Part shown: one piece after another, positions 10,690 to 22,089 of the stretch
How the letters are laid out: every line of letters starts with the position of its first letter
Position numbering within the stretch: position 1 is the stretch's first letter
DNA from: Gnetum montanum
Lineage: Eukaryota > Streptophyta > Gnetopsida > Gnetales > Gnetaceae
NCBI GenBank assembly: GCA_015680685.1
Contig: MNCI01002152.1
Location: 601,676-665,675 of the forward strand
DNA: 64,000 nt
Direction: 5' to 3'
Translations under genes and position numbers: made by a program
Notes under the pieces: generated by a model
Seen by the model: the letters and a program-made list of their open reading frames with translations, nothing else
What the model was told of the DNA's origin: nothing
The model's database searches: none

Positions 10690-11260
10690 GGAGGCTATTG
10701 GCTTCAACTGCTCATTCAAGTGTGTCAATCTTATGCATTGTGTTGGTTGCCTTAGATGCATCACCAGGAAACTCTACCTCCAACACTTGCTTCATGCGTA
10801 TGTTGTGAATAGCCAGAGGGGAGGCATTATCACCATGGATGATAACTTGACCACCTTCATATGGAAGGTGAACTTCTTAATGGATGGGAGAGAAGATAGC
10901 CCATAGTTGAGCTAGACAAGGCCTACCTAGGAATAGGTTAAAGCCTAGCATCTCCTCTATGATAGTGAAATCTATGCTAGTGGGGAATTGCTCTCCTACC
11001 ACAACGGCAAAGTTGATTGTACCCTTGATGATGACATGTGATCCAAGAAGGATTTTAGACATACATTTTTGGTTGTCTTGATTTCATCTTCTAGGCCTAG
11101 CATTTCGATGATGGAGTATAGGACTATGTTTGTTGTTGCACCATCATCAACATGCACTTTTTGGATCATGCACTACCCAATATGTATGCTAATGGATAGT
11201 GTAACTATAGTGACCTTCCCTCATTTGGGTTTGAACTTGACTACATCATCATGAAACACT
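10690..11260 (-). pseudogene. Aspartic protease region of element D
   Basis: Reading down the minus strand: VHVDDGATTNIV (about 11155-11120), which resembles the Tat protease active-site stretch with D-G-A, then FTIIEEMLGFNLFLGRPCLAQL (from about 10985), then an in-frame TAA and LPYEGGQVIIHGDNASPLA. The L-GRP-L motif and the 'PYEG..V.IHGD' tail are typical of the protease-to-RT junction in Tat polyproteins. A frameshift separates the active-site part from the 11062-10877 part, and stops occur at 10877 and near 10717. Cleavage of the Gag-Pol precursor is the known family role. No RT follows. Confidence 0.7.
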
Positions 11261-11927
11261 AGGGATGTTGAACCTGATTCTTATGGTGTAGGAGGCCACA
11301 TGAATGCATCAATGGTGTTCTCATCTATAGGTATGTACTTCGTAATAGGAATGAAGGCCAATATCTAAGACAATGCATGGAGGTAAGTAGATGAGGTCAT
11401 GACCAAGTTGTACAAGCTTAGTGTTGTGTTCTTTTGCTTAAGCATTTCTTTCACCTGGGTTAGTATAGCTATGAAGTCCTTGTCATTGGTCGTTATGTTG
11501 GACTTGACCTCCTCCATGGGGCTTGAGAGATAGATCTCTCATGAAGGGGACTTAGGCTTGGCTTGCTTAGCTTACTTGGGGCCAGGGGCCCCAATGCTTA
11601 ATTGTTGCTTGCTGGTTATGGCCTTTGCTTCAGCCATGGGGGTTATGACGTGCTCGTTCATCCTCTTGCATTGTCATTTGGTAAGCCTACCCAAGTTGCT
11701 AGTGGGGTCTACCCTTGAAGGAGGAGGGACTAGAACATTGCCCACTATTGGGCTTCAAGTAGGTGAGGGGCCATCACATTGTAGCACCCTTATGATAAAC
11801 AATGGTTTAGGAGTTGTTGCAGGGCCAACTCATTGTGGCACCTTGATGAAAAAAGTTTTCTTAGCAGTTGTTGTTGCTACATCATGCCAATTTAATGTCT
11901 TAGTGAATAGTTGGATTAATTGCTAGT
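11261..11927 (-). other. gag-protease linker of element D with two Tat repeat units
   Basis: No protein domain can be named. Two copies of the decayed 30-bp motif lie at 11886-11945 (GCCAATTTAATGTCTTAGTG and GCTAGTTTAACATCTTAGTG on the plus strand), 1.7 kb away from the main array. Confidence 0.55.
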
Positions 11928-13904
11928 TTAACATCTTAGTGGATGATTGCTATGGAACCTTGACCACAAAGGGTTTTTGGGTGCACAAGGTGGCACTTTG
12001 ATAACAAAGGGAGGCCTCTTACTTATGGAGGCTAAGGTGATCCTTGCCTTGTTAGGAGGCATGTAGATCACAAAAGGTTGTTGCATAGGTTTAGACTTGT
12101 CACCTACACTAATGGAGTTTATGATGTAGGGGATGTCATCTACATTGGATTGGATCATTGCGTCGAGCACCAATTGGCCCTATTCTATCATTCTTTGCAA
12201 GTCATCCTACAAAGCACAACAATTGTCCATACCATGAGTAGACATCTAGTGGTAATGACAGTATTCGTCCAACTTAAAATGTTGTGGGACCAAGGGCTTA
12301 TTCAGTACTATTGAGGTAGGGTTCCTTAGTAATTCATAGTACATGTTATGTTTTTGATGGGCCATTTCTAATAGATGTTTGTATTGGATTCACCCAACTT
12401 TCAATAGTTGCTCCAACAGTTCAAAGGGTTCCATCAATAGTATTTTATAATTTGAGTTATCCTTGCACTCAACATTGGGCCTTGGGGTAGCCCTTGCCAA
12501 TGTAGGCAAGCTGGCACTAGTGTTGGTAGCTTTGTGAGCTAAGTCCTTAGGCTACTTAGCCATTGGGCCCAAATTGGTAGCTTTTATGCTTATGGACACT
12601 ATTTCCACTATTTCATTTTGCTTGCACACATGTTGGTTTCTATAGGCCATGTAGGCTGGTTCATTGCTAGCTTACACTACCACCTCTATGCACTTCATGT
12701 GTGCAAAGGCTTGGCTGAGGGACTTTGGGGCTAGGTAATATAGTTTGGACTTGATGAAGTCATTTATTACACCCTTGAAGATGGCTAGTAGGTGTGTCTT
12801 TACTAGGGGTTCATGCATATGGCTCAAAGTAGCATTCCAACATTGGAGGAATTTTGGCACAGACTCTAGGAACCCCTTCTTGACTTGCATGAGTTGCTTG
12901 AGGGTTGCTTTATGCTTTAGGTTGTACCTAAAGCATGTCACAAACTAGCTTATGAGATCCTCCAAAGAAGAGATTAAGGCCTTAGGCAGCATGTGATACC
13001 ATTCTAAGGTCTTACCAGTGAGTGACATGGGGAACATGTGCATGATGAAATGTGGCCAAGCTTGAAGGAGCAAGTACTCGAATCGAAATGTAACCAAGTG
13101 TGCATTAGGGTCCCCTTTATCATTGTACTCGATGAGTTGATGCAGTGGGACCCTAGTTGGGAGAGTTAGGGGTGGGATCATAGGACTTATGGGGTCATCT
13201 TGATAGAAGTCCACCACCTTGAAAATTTTGGAGGAGGTAACTTTGAGTTGGTTGATCTTCTTCATTAAACATTGGATCAGCTGGAATGCATGATCCAAGC
13301 TTGGGGATGTGCTTTGCATTGGTTGTATTATGTAGGGTTAGATTGTTGGTCGCAAGGTTTTCCAGTTTAATGTCATAGTAAATGGTTTTTGCTATTTTAA
13401 CATCATAGTAGATGGTTGTTGCCAGTCTAACATCATAGCGAATGGGCTTAGTTGATGTTTTGGCTAAGGGATGGGTGTAGTGACCGAGGTGGACCACACA
13501 TGAGTAGGTTGGATGGACACCATGGACGTCAATGAGACAATTGGGACATAGGATGCCTAAATCATCTGGGGCTGGAAGGTGGCCCCTACATGAGCATAGG
13601 GTTGGGAAAATGTAATGGTCACTTGCAAGGAAGGCTGAATTAGCATGGTTACCATCTTAGAGAGGATAGGTGGATCAAACTGAGGAGAGATCATACTAGG
13701 GAGTGGTTGTCGGAAGATGTTGTAGAGAAGGCTCTCATGTTTAGAGTAGGCCTCAAAATCATCTTCTTCCTCCTTTGAGGCCTCATTGTAGGTTGGTCCT
13801 ACATTATGTTCATATGCATAGATGAGTTGGGACAACAACTGGTGGTAGGACTCTATGAGTGGAATTATGTCGAACAAGGAGGGGTTGTACCCCCATCCAT
13901 TCAA
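11928..13904 (-). pseudogene. Tat-type gag of element D
   Basis: One minus-strand frame holds the segments 13904-13557, 13319-12945, 12941-12672 and 12173-11928. Recognisable capsid features are GDPNAHLVTFRFEYLLLQAW, FPMSLTGKTLEWYHMLP and SLEDLIS (about 13180-12945), the standard retrotransposon gag pattern. Near 12275-12215 an out-of-the-usual zinc knuckle is readable, CHYH..STHGMDNC, that is C-x2-H-x5-H-x4-C, which is characteristic of Tat gag. Several stops have accumulated. Three copies of the Tat 30-bp repeat motif interrupt or form the linker at 13358-13445. Gag would form the particle that packages the RNA. Confidence 0.82.
13358..13445 (-). repeat. Three Tat repeat units inside the D gag region
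   Basis: Plus-strand CCAGTTTAATGTCATAGTAA, CTATTTTAACATCATAGTAG and CCAGTCTAACATCATAGCGA at roughly 30-base spacing. They are the complement of the element A unit. One minus-strand frame reads IRYDVRLA-IYYDVKIA-IYYDIKLE, parallel to RYDVKLA in the A array. Confidence 0.75.
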
Positions 13905-14107
13905 ATGAACTCATTTGTAGTCCTATTTTTCCTCCAAGGCAAGGTAATCCACTAGTAGTCCTTCTTGGATTTTAGTACAAACAAAATTATATTATTCGTG
14001 GCTTAGCATGACATGCTTTAGGTGGATCATGATGTCAAATGTGTTAGATAATGACGTGGAAGGTTGATCTAGATTCATGTTCATAGATTAGGTTGTGAGC
14101 ATTTTTG

Positions 14108-14340
14108 TTTGCAAAAAGTGACTAACTCTAAAAACTTCAGAAAAATGACTAAGTCTATCGATAGCAGAAAAATGGCTAAGTATAAAATGTAGAAAAAAGA
14201 CTAAGTGTAAAAATTCATAAAAATGGCTAAGTATGAAAACTGCAAAAAATTGACTAAGTGTAAAACTGTAGAAAATTGGCTAAGTATGAAAATGCAAAAA
14301 AAATTTGCCAACTATGAAAGCTGCTAAAAATGAATAACTC
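14108..14340 (-). repeat. ~30-35-bp tandem repeats in the D leader
   Basis: About seven degenerate units alternating 'AAAAATGGCTAAGTATGAAAA' and 'AAAATTGACTAAGTGTAAAA'-like text on the plus strand. They lie between the 5' LTR and gag, and are unrelated to the CGCTATGACG repeat. Confidence 0.75.
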
Positions 14341-14562
14341 TGGTGCTACACTTACTACGCTGGAGCCAACTACACTCTCTATGCTAAGATCCAGCTACAC
14401 TCTCTCGAGCACCCAAAATTATGGTTAAGTGTCAAAGATACACATTGGCTTTTGTCCAATGGGGTTCCAGGGGAACTGATGATAGGGTCCAATCTACACC
14501 AACTAGTGGTGGAGAGAGCACATGAGACAATAATTAGAAAATGCAAAAGGAAATGGCGAGGC

Positions 14563-14583
14563 CCTCCTTCTAATGCCAAAAAC
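14563..14583 (-). promoter_or_regulatory. Primer binding site region of element D
   Basis: Directly inside the 5' LTR the minus strand reads TTTTTGGCATTAGAAGGAGG, the expected place for tRNA primer binding. The tRNA species is not assigned. Confidence 0.5.
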
Positions 14584-15873
14584 TATGACGACTAAAAATG
14601 TTAGTGGTTGAAATCACTGAGGGATCAATAGATGCACAACCTTAACCCCACCTCCACACAAGGGCCTTGCTAGAATAAAAAGGTATAGCACCCTAAATAG
14701 TCTTGTTGATCAAATAGGGACTTTGCCAGTTGCAACTAGGATGGTGGATGCAACTGGGATATGGCGTGATTAGCCAAAATGCAAATGCAAACAACATGAA
14801 AATGGTGCTAAGGGTAAAAGCAATGTTTCACGGTGCTAAGTGTAAAGTGCAGCCATGGAATGGGGGTAAGCATAGATAAGGGTTTCAACTAAAACAAGGG
14901 TATCAACCCATAGAGACTACTACCTGAGCATAGTATAGCATGATGTTGCATGAAAAAGTGTAAAAATATGCAAGAAAAATGCAAGAAAATGCTAAAAATG
15001 AGAGAGAGAAATGGAACACTACCCCAAATGGGAGTATAGTTAGCTCCAAAAGGATCTTAGAAGGTACACAATAGATAACAAGTGCAATGAGAGCATAGCC
15101 ACAATCTCGATGGTGTTGAGCTATGAAGTCTGGCACTCCTCGTGATGAACCATGTCTGCCAGGTTCACTACTGTGGTATACCATGTAGTGTTCTACAAGG
15201 CTGAAATGGGGCTATGGTGTACTATGCCTTGTAAGGATGTAATGGGGCCACGTTGTACCATGTAGTGTAACTATGCCTCTCTATCAATGTGGTGTGCTTT
15301 GGGTCTCATTCACCCATGGAGCTAAGTGCCAAGATGTTAAAATGTCAAATGCTAAATCAAAGTGCCAACTGTTAATCAGTGAAAATGGAAACCAACCTCT
15401 AAAACATTAGGATGCAAGGGTATTTACAGGGCTAGGGTTAGCCAAAAATTTGGATCAGGCACCACATGGTAGTGTAGTAGGTGGAACTATGAGAAACTCT
15501 TGAAAATTTTCCAAGTCAAGAGCTAACCAAAAAAAGTTTAAAAATTTTTCTAACTCTGGCTACTATGCTCACCCCTTCTTATGCACAAAGTGTGTAACTC
15601 AGCAGTTAGAAAATGTTTTCTGCAAAACTAGTGTCCCATGTTGGCTATGCTCTAGAGCATACACAACACTTAGAAAAATCTTTGTAGCTTGCTACACTCA
15701 CTCCATGTTACACACACGATGCATAACTTAGTAGTTAGAAAAATTTTTGCAAAACTGGTAGTTGGAGCTAACTACACTCAAGACCTAGAAAAATTTGGAT
15801 AAAGTGCCATTGTTTTGACATTTAACCATAGTTACAGTTAAGACACTAAGACCGAAAATTTTGTTGTGTTTTA
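14584..15873 (-). repeat. 5' LTR of element D
   Basis: Homologous to 7327-8643. Plus-strand left end TATGACGACTAAAA (TG changed to TA) and right end GTTGTGTTTTA. The TATA motif corresponding to 8160 has become TATTTACAG (about 15421). Length 1290 bases. Confidence 0.88.
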
Positions 15874-17024
15874 GGAGCCTAGATCTGACATCAAACATCT
15901 GATGTTAGGGTATATACTCTGGCCTATAAATATAGCACATGGGCTCCTGTTTGGAGAATTTTTTCTTAGTAATTCTTACTTAGAGTAGTGAAGCTCTTAT
16001 AGTTTATTTTTTTTAGAGTTAGAATATTTTCTAAGTTCCCATAAAAGGATTCTAAAGTATGTATGGTTCTTTGGTCGAGCACTGATGTACCTGAGCACAA
16101 AAATGTGACAAGAATAAAATGAACTCTTTTGACAATCCTTGTAGCACTAAGAACAGCTTAATATTTTTTTAATTCATTTTACTTTTTCACTCTTTATTTT
16201 CATGCATTTGAATTAAGTAATTTATTTCTAGCAGTTAATGAATACAAGCACAACCACTTTGAGAATTCATATAGTACTTGGTAACCCAATAACACTTAAT
16301 GTTTGGTAGCCCAGTAGTGCTATATGTGTTTAAGGTGTGTTCAGGAAAGTGGGATGGTTACTTGTGTTAGGCTAGCTAGGCAATAGATAATTTAGATTTT
16401 AATCTACTTGAATCTTTATTCTTGTTGTAGGTGATTACATCCATAAAATATAAAATAAAAAAAATAAATATGTCTCAGTTACACTTAAACCATACCCTTG
16501 AGCCTCACAAGTATATTTTAAAAGATAACAAATGTTCTCAACACCATTTCACTTCCTAGAGAAACTAGCGTATGAGATAACTATAGGTCCATAGAATTTG
16601 ACCAAATCATCTGTAACACCTTAGTGATTCATATGATTGAGTGTAAGGGTACATCTCCACTCATCGCTAATAGTGCTATACATGTTTAGGATATGTCCAA
16701 AAAAAGTGGAATAGGTACTTGTGTTAGGCTACCTAGGCAATAAAGAAATTAGATCCTAAATTACTCTACCTTTCATTATTGTTGTAGGTAATTAAACTTA
16801 CAAAAGAAAAAATGATAAAAATCATGTATCTTAATTACACTTAAACCATATCCTTGATCTTCACAAGTATAGTTGGGAAGAAAATTAATGTTCTCAACAT
16901 TTATTTCACTTTTTGAAAGAACTAGTGCACTAGAGAACTATAGGTCTACAAAATTCAACCAAATTATGCATAAACACCTTAGTGATTTTTATGGTTGGGC
17001 ATAGGGGTACCTCACGACTCATCA
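15874..17024 (+). repeat. Right piece of the B/C shared Athila LTR, with internal duplication
   Basis: Continues the LTR begun at 7247; 15874-15878 is the second copy of the D target duplication. It has a TATA box CTATAAATA near 15924. It ends GGTACCTCACGACTCATCA at 17024, like the C 3' LTR end at 26100. It is about 350 bases longer than the C 3' LTR because 16313-16668 and 16669-17024 are 356-base tandem copies, the first ending with a decayed LTR terminus (CCACTCATCG). Confidence 0.85.
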
Positions 17025-17025
17025 T

Positions 17026-17043
17026 TGGTGCCATTGCTAGGGA
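17026..17043 (+). promoter_or_regulatory. Primer binding site of element C (tRNA-Asp type)
   Basis: TGGTGCCATTGCTAGGGA follows the LTR end by one or two bases. It is the TG/CA-decayed form of the Athila-type site TGGCGCCGTTGCCGGGGA. Element F has TGGCACTATTGCTAGGGA at 45919. Confidence 0.75.
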
Positions 17044-17199
17044 TCTTTTGGTTGTTTCATGCACTATCTAGGACTTAGTAAAAATTATTTAAATCATTAA
17101 AATGAACCTTAGAGTCATTTCACATCTTAAGATTACTACAATAATTTTAAGAAGCACATTGTAATTTTTATCTTCTAACATAAAATTTCTTCTTCTCAT

Positions 17200-19560
17200 A
17201 GGAGCAATTCTCTGCCCAAGTCTAATAGAGTACATCTACAAATGCCACAACAATACTGAGTGGTATATGCTCATCCTGATGAGTATGTATCCAATTTCAC
17301 CTTCATCCTACACCAGGATGAAAAACTATAGTGGCATGACATAGAGGGCAACATCTTATTGCTACATGATCATTCCATTCTTAAAATGCTCTAACAAATG
17401 CTTATATGATGTGGTCTCTAGGAACTTCATGCTAAGTATTTTGTGTAAGATATTTATGCTAGGGATTATTGTCCCACTAAGGCACAACATTTACGAGATT
17501 GCCAAGTAGAAAAACATTATGAATCTATGAAGGGAAAAGGATTTAATGATTCTCCATTCTTATTATATCAAAAAGATAATGGAGAGCCCTTTTCTGAGGC
17601 TTTTCCATTTAGTAAAATTCCTCTCTTTGACTTCAGGTGAAGGAGGTCAAAACCAAAACCTAGAATCCACAATTCACAATCTTGGTTCTAGTAAGAGTGG
17701 ATGTAATCACAAAGAAGGATCCAAAGAAGCAAGTCAAGGTATGGATGCTAACAAGAAACAAGATTGTGATCATGGTTGTGATCACTAAAGAGGTGGTAGT
17801 AAACATTGTGATGATGCTAGTCTTCCTTCCTTTTTACCTTAATTATTTTCTTCTTCTTCTAGTTTTGATCACAACTATAGGGGACATGATTAAAATGACC
17901 TATGGAACCAAAATAATTGAAGGGACTGTCAAGAAAGGTAAGACCAATGGCATAGAAATTCAAGAGAGATGGAACACCATGAACAAAGGGGTAGTAGAGG
18001 GCATCATAGGCACTATAATCATGACCTCAATGAGCCTTTTCCTACTAGCCAAAGTATGCTCAACATTGCATAGGCAATACGAATTTCAACAAAGTATGTA
18101 AAGGACAATTGGATCAAAAGATTAGACATGAACAATATTTCTTGATTTTAAGAAGGATATAACTCAAATCTACAAAATCATCTCCAAGCTTTTCAAGATG
18201 CATGTGACTTGGAAAATATAGAGAATGAATAGAAAAAGCTTAAGTTATTCCCACAGACACTCATTAAAGAGGCAGAGAATTTGTACTAATCCTTAGAACT
18301 AGAATCTATTAGATGATGAAGTACCATTCTTGAATTGTTTAATGAAAAATATCAAATGTACTCTAGATTTTTCAACTTGAAAAGGAAAATCTAAGGATGA
18401 AAATAAGAAACACATGAATCCTTGGATGCCATCATAGGTCGATACTATTCCTTAATACACAAATTTCCTAGCCATGATTACTCTCAATTAGATCAACTTT
18501 GCCACATTGTAGACAATCTTCAATCAAAAATAAAGAGAATCCTTGGTGTTTATTTGCAAGGGTGACTGGTATAATTAAGTGCCCATCAAATCCAAAGACT
18601 AACTGACTAGGTAGCTAAAGAGGAAGGTGAATTAAGAAAAAGAGAAAGTGCAGAAGAGTACAACTATGATCCTTCCATTCATAAGAGGAAGGTTTAATTT
18701 TGTGATAGTGAGAAAGAATTAGTAATTGATGAGGTGATGAATATGAACACCTTGCCACTCCAAAAATTTCACTATGAAATTATGACCAAGGTTGATCAGT
18801 TATGGCACTCCATGAAGAGTTGATTTCAAGCTATCCTAAAAATTGTTGAAGAGTCCAAAGAATAACGTAGTGATCGTGATCATAGGAAGCTCAAGGAATT
18901 TGAACGTACCTATAAAAAAGGTAAGGGAAAGATTACTATAATAGAAGAAGTTGTAGATAGCAAATAAGATAATGATGGTGGATGTTATATCTACCAGTAT
19001 GAACATCCTAAGGGATGTTGTCCCATAGTGTCACACTTACAGGAATTTGGGATGTACACTTTGAATCCATGACTTGCATAAAGGAAAACACCTAGAAGAT
19101 TACCTTACCCTCAAGGAAATTTTAGGCAATTCCACCAATGACAATAGTACTATCCAAATGGAACTCCACCACAACCATATGAGTAATATCAAAAATGGCA
19201 GCAACCATAGTCATGGGTGTTGGCACCACCAAGGTAGCGATACCCTTACAAACAACCTAATCCATATGGTAACCACATTTAGCAACCCCTATCTCCATGT
19301 GACTCCTCTAGTTAGGTTTCTACTTTCCAATATCACTATTATCCTTTTGATTATTATCAAACTCATTCTCCACATGTAATAATGGATACCACTTCTTATC
19401 CCTATCCTCCTCCTATTCTTGCACATCTTCTTCCTCTAGTCGCATAGCTACCACCTACTCCACCTATGCAGGGTGAACTACCAGCTCAACCATAGCAACA
19501 TAATGCTACTAGGGTCATTAATCTACAACCAGTTCATTAAAAAATGGTTTGAATATTTGA
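17200..19560 (+). pseudogene. gag of element C
   Basis: Heavily broken gag, recognised mainly by alignment to the better gag of F. Readable pieces: LQNHLQAFQDACDLENIE followed by KKLKLFPQTLI (about 18170-18270), ILELFNEKYQMYSRF, AHQIQRLTD.VAKEEGELRKRES (about 18590-18650), and the cysteine motif CYIYQYEHPKGCCP (about 18985), the counterpart of CNICLYNHPKGQCP in F. A Pro/Tyr-rich tail follows to about 19560. Many stops and at least one frame change are present. Some open frames in 17546-18101 are accidental. Confidence 0.7.
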
Positions 19561-19789
19561 TCAAAGAAAAGACCTTTCTTCTAACCTTGTAGTCAACCTA
19601 AGGTCTTAAATACACCCCTAGTTGATAACTTTATTTTCTTTTCTTCCTCTACATCAAATACCTTCAAGTTCCTTTCAAACCAAACACCACCCAGGATCCA
19701 TACTGTAATGCTTACTCATACTATATCTGATTGGATCCATGCTAGAAACCTTCCCAAGAAGTTAGCAAATCCTATAAGTCTTTTGATAT

Positions 19790-20215
19790 ATTTGTAGATT
19801 ATTGGGAATGAACCATGCAAAGCTCTTCTTGACATAGGTTCTAGTGTCAACATGATCTCTCATAAGATGTATACTGCATGGAACTTACCTCCTTTCATGA
19901 AGAGCAATATCAAATTAAAATTTATAGAGCAATCCATCACTATTCCATTTGGATTGGTAGAAGACATTGTGGCCATTATTTATGGGTGATCTTATCCTAC
20001 TGATTTCCTAGTGATCAAAGTGAAGAACTGCAAAGGGGACTTCCCAATCATCATGGGAAGGGCATGGCTAAGCACCATTAATGCAAGAATGGACATCAGA
20101 GATCATTCCCTAGAAATATCTAAAGAAAATGCATTCAAAAAGATTGAGAAGAAGCAAGTTCCATGCATCATGTATAGTGATACAAGGTGCAAGTATGTGC
20201 AAAGACACTAGGTAA
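19790..20215 (+). pseudogene. Aspartic protease of element C
   Basis: IIGNEPCKALLDIGSSVNMI (about 19800-19860) carries the active-site motif D-I-G-S-S, the counterpart of the Athila-type DLGAS. It is followed by KVKNCKGDFPIIMGRAWLST (about 20017-20075), matching the flap and 'ILGRP(W)L' end of the domain. One TGA sits near 19987. It would mature the polyprotein. Confidence 0.75.
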
Positions 20216-20734
20216 TGAAATGAGCATCCATCTCTCCATGCAAGTAGTATGAACAAAAAGTAGAAATTCAAAGATGTATGTATGCAGTAGCAACAAAATA
20301 AGAAGGCATCTAGTGGCTAACCATTGATTCTAAAAGTAGCACACTTTGTATGGAACCAATTGAGAGCCTGACATGTGCATATGTCACAAGCATCAATGAA
20401 CTAAAACAAGTTCATCACCAACTCTCTAATGATACAAATGATAACACCTATTTGGGAAAGTTGAAAATTTCTGATAATTTCAAGCAAGAGCCCCTTGAAC
20501 TAAAACCTCTGCTAGCCAGCATGGAAAATGTATTAGTAAAAAATTGAAAACTGGTCATAATCAATGCAAATCTTGTCCTAGAGTAGAAAAATATGCCATT
20601 GAAAAGTGGTCAACAGCTTTGACCTAGTTATATCCTAAACTCACAGGGATTGATCTTAGGATATGCCAGCATTGCATCTACACTGATCCAACCATGAAGC
20701 CAAAGAGGCAACCACAGAGATGATTAAATCCCAA

Positions 20735-21480
20735 ACTAAAGTAGATTGTCAAAGAGGAAATTAAACAACTCCTCAAGGCAGGGTTCATTTATGCTATTGT
20801 AGATAGTGAGTGGGTTAGTCCACTCATTATTTTGCCCAAGAAAAGTGGCAAGTGGTGGGTCTGCATTGATTTTCAACTACTAAATATGGCAACATTCAAG
20901 GATCATTTTTCATTATCATTTGTTGATTAGGTGTTAGATACAATATCTAGGCATTACTACTATAGTTTCTTGGATGGTTATAGTGGCTATAACCAAATCC
21001 AAATCATGTTGAAGGACCAAGCCAAGACATCATTCACAAGTCCCTGGGGGGGAATTTTGCATATTATAAGATTCCTTTTGGTTTGTGTAATGCCCTTACT
21101 ATGTTCCAACACTTGGTTCTATGCATTTTTCAATAACAAATTGGTAGTGAGGTTGAAGTCTTCATGGATTACTTCTCCACCTATGGAGCTACATTTGAGC
21201 AAGCTTTGGACTACCTTGAGCAAGTACTGAACCTTAGGCTCAATTGGAAACAGATTCATCTAATGGTCCAGGAAGGCATTGTGTTTGGACATAGAATCTC
21301 ACAAGCATGATTTGAGGTAGATCCTAAAAAAATAAGGGTCATCCAAGGAATAACTCGCTAACTAGAAATTGTCAAAGAGGTTCAATCATTCCTTGGACAT
21401 ATTAGCTACTATCAGTGATTCATAGAGAATTTCTCTAAGGTCACAATACTATTAGTGGAGCTAATGAGAAAGATGCTCCA
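20735..21480 (+). pseudogene. Reverse transcriptase of element C
   Basis: Motifs in order: EEIKQLLKAGFIYAI, WVSPLIILPKKSGKWWVCIDF (about 20810-20870), YSFLDGYSGYNQIQI (about 20960-21005), SFTSPWGG, then a frame change at the G-run near 21045, then IPFGLCNALTMFQH and VEVFMDYFSTYG (about 21145-21180), where the conserved second Asp of the Y/F-x-D-D box is Tyr. The gene ends near FLGHISYY (about 21395-21415). The frameshift, stops and altered catalytic box make it inactive. Confidence 0.82.
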
Positions 21481-21579
21481 TTTGTCTAGACTATGAAATG
21501 TGAATAAGCATCCAAATAGCTGAAAGAGAAACTTGTAGAAACTCCAATTCTACAAGCACCCAATTGGTCTAGACCATTT

Positions 21580-21960
21580 CATGTTATGACAGATGCATCA
21601 AATTATGCCTTGGGAGTTGTGCTTACATAGATGGATGATAAGAAATGTCCATATTAGATCCACTATGCTAGCCAAAGCATTGTAAGTACAAAACTAAACT
21701 ACATCACCACAAAAAAAGAATTGATGGAAATGGTGTTTTCTCTAGAGAATTTTTGGTATCATGTGCTTAAATACAAAGTGTTTATGCACATAGACCATAG
21801 TGCCATCTATTTCTTGATAACAAGCCAACAATGATTCCCCGTGTCATATAGCAACTAGTGATCTTGCAGGAATTTGATCTTACGATGGTAGATTGAAAGG
21901 GTCCTAAGAATGTGTTTGTTGACCACTTGTCTCGATTACGATGGAATAATAAATAGGAAG
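21580..21960 (+). pseudogene. RNase H of element C
   Basis: TDASNYALGVVLT (about 21590) is the first RNase H motif, followed by HYASQSI, TTKKELMEMVFSLENFWYHVL and HIDHSAIYFL (about 21788), and a degraded LDYDG-like tail near 21940. Only one RNase H is present, as expected for Athila and unlike the Tat elements here. Several stops. Confidence 0.75.
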
Positions 21961-22089
21961 AACACCCACTATCTAATATGTTTTCTAATGAACTCCTCTT
22001 CGCTGGAGCTATAACTGAATAATTGCCCAATGAGTTTAAATGGTATGATGGCATCCTCACCTATCTTCTCATCCAAGAGATGCTACAAG

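Larger units (their letters stand above)
7327..15873 (-). mobile_element. Tat-like element D, gag and protease only, with target duplication
   Basis: Complete-ended element of about 8.5 kb on the minus strand: 5' LTR 14584-15873, primer-site region, repeat-rich leader, gag, protease, 3' region with the Tat 30-bp motif, and 3' LTR 7327-8643. The flanks are GGGGC (7322-7326) and GGAGC (15874-15878), a 5-bp duplication with one G-to-A change. The outer flanks join into one Athila LTR. RT, RNase H and integrase were not found between protease (ends near 10690) and the 3' repeats (begin near 10175), so it is either a non-autonomous form or internally deleted. LTR ends, polypurine tract and repeats show that it is kin to element A. 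Strong CpG loss marks it as old. Confidence 0.9.

Noticed and set aside
11558-11926. 122-codon plus-strand frame
   Set aside because: Antisense to the D gag-protease linker, partly made of the 30-bp repeat; no domain.
17682-18101. 139-codon plus-strand frame rich in Val and Ile
   Set aside because: Shifted frame within the decayed C gag; the residues from the alternate frames match gag better.
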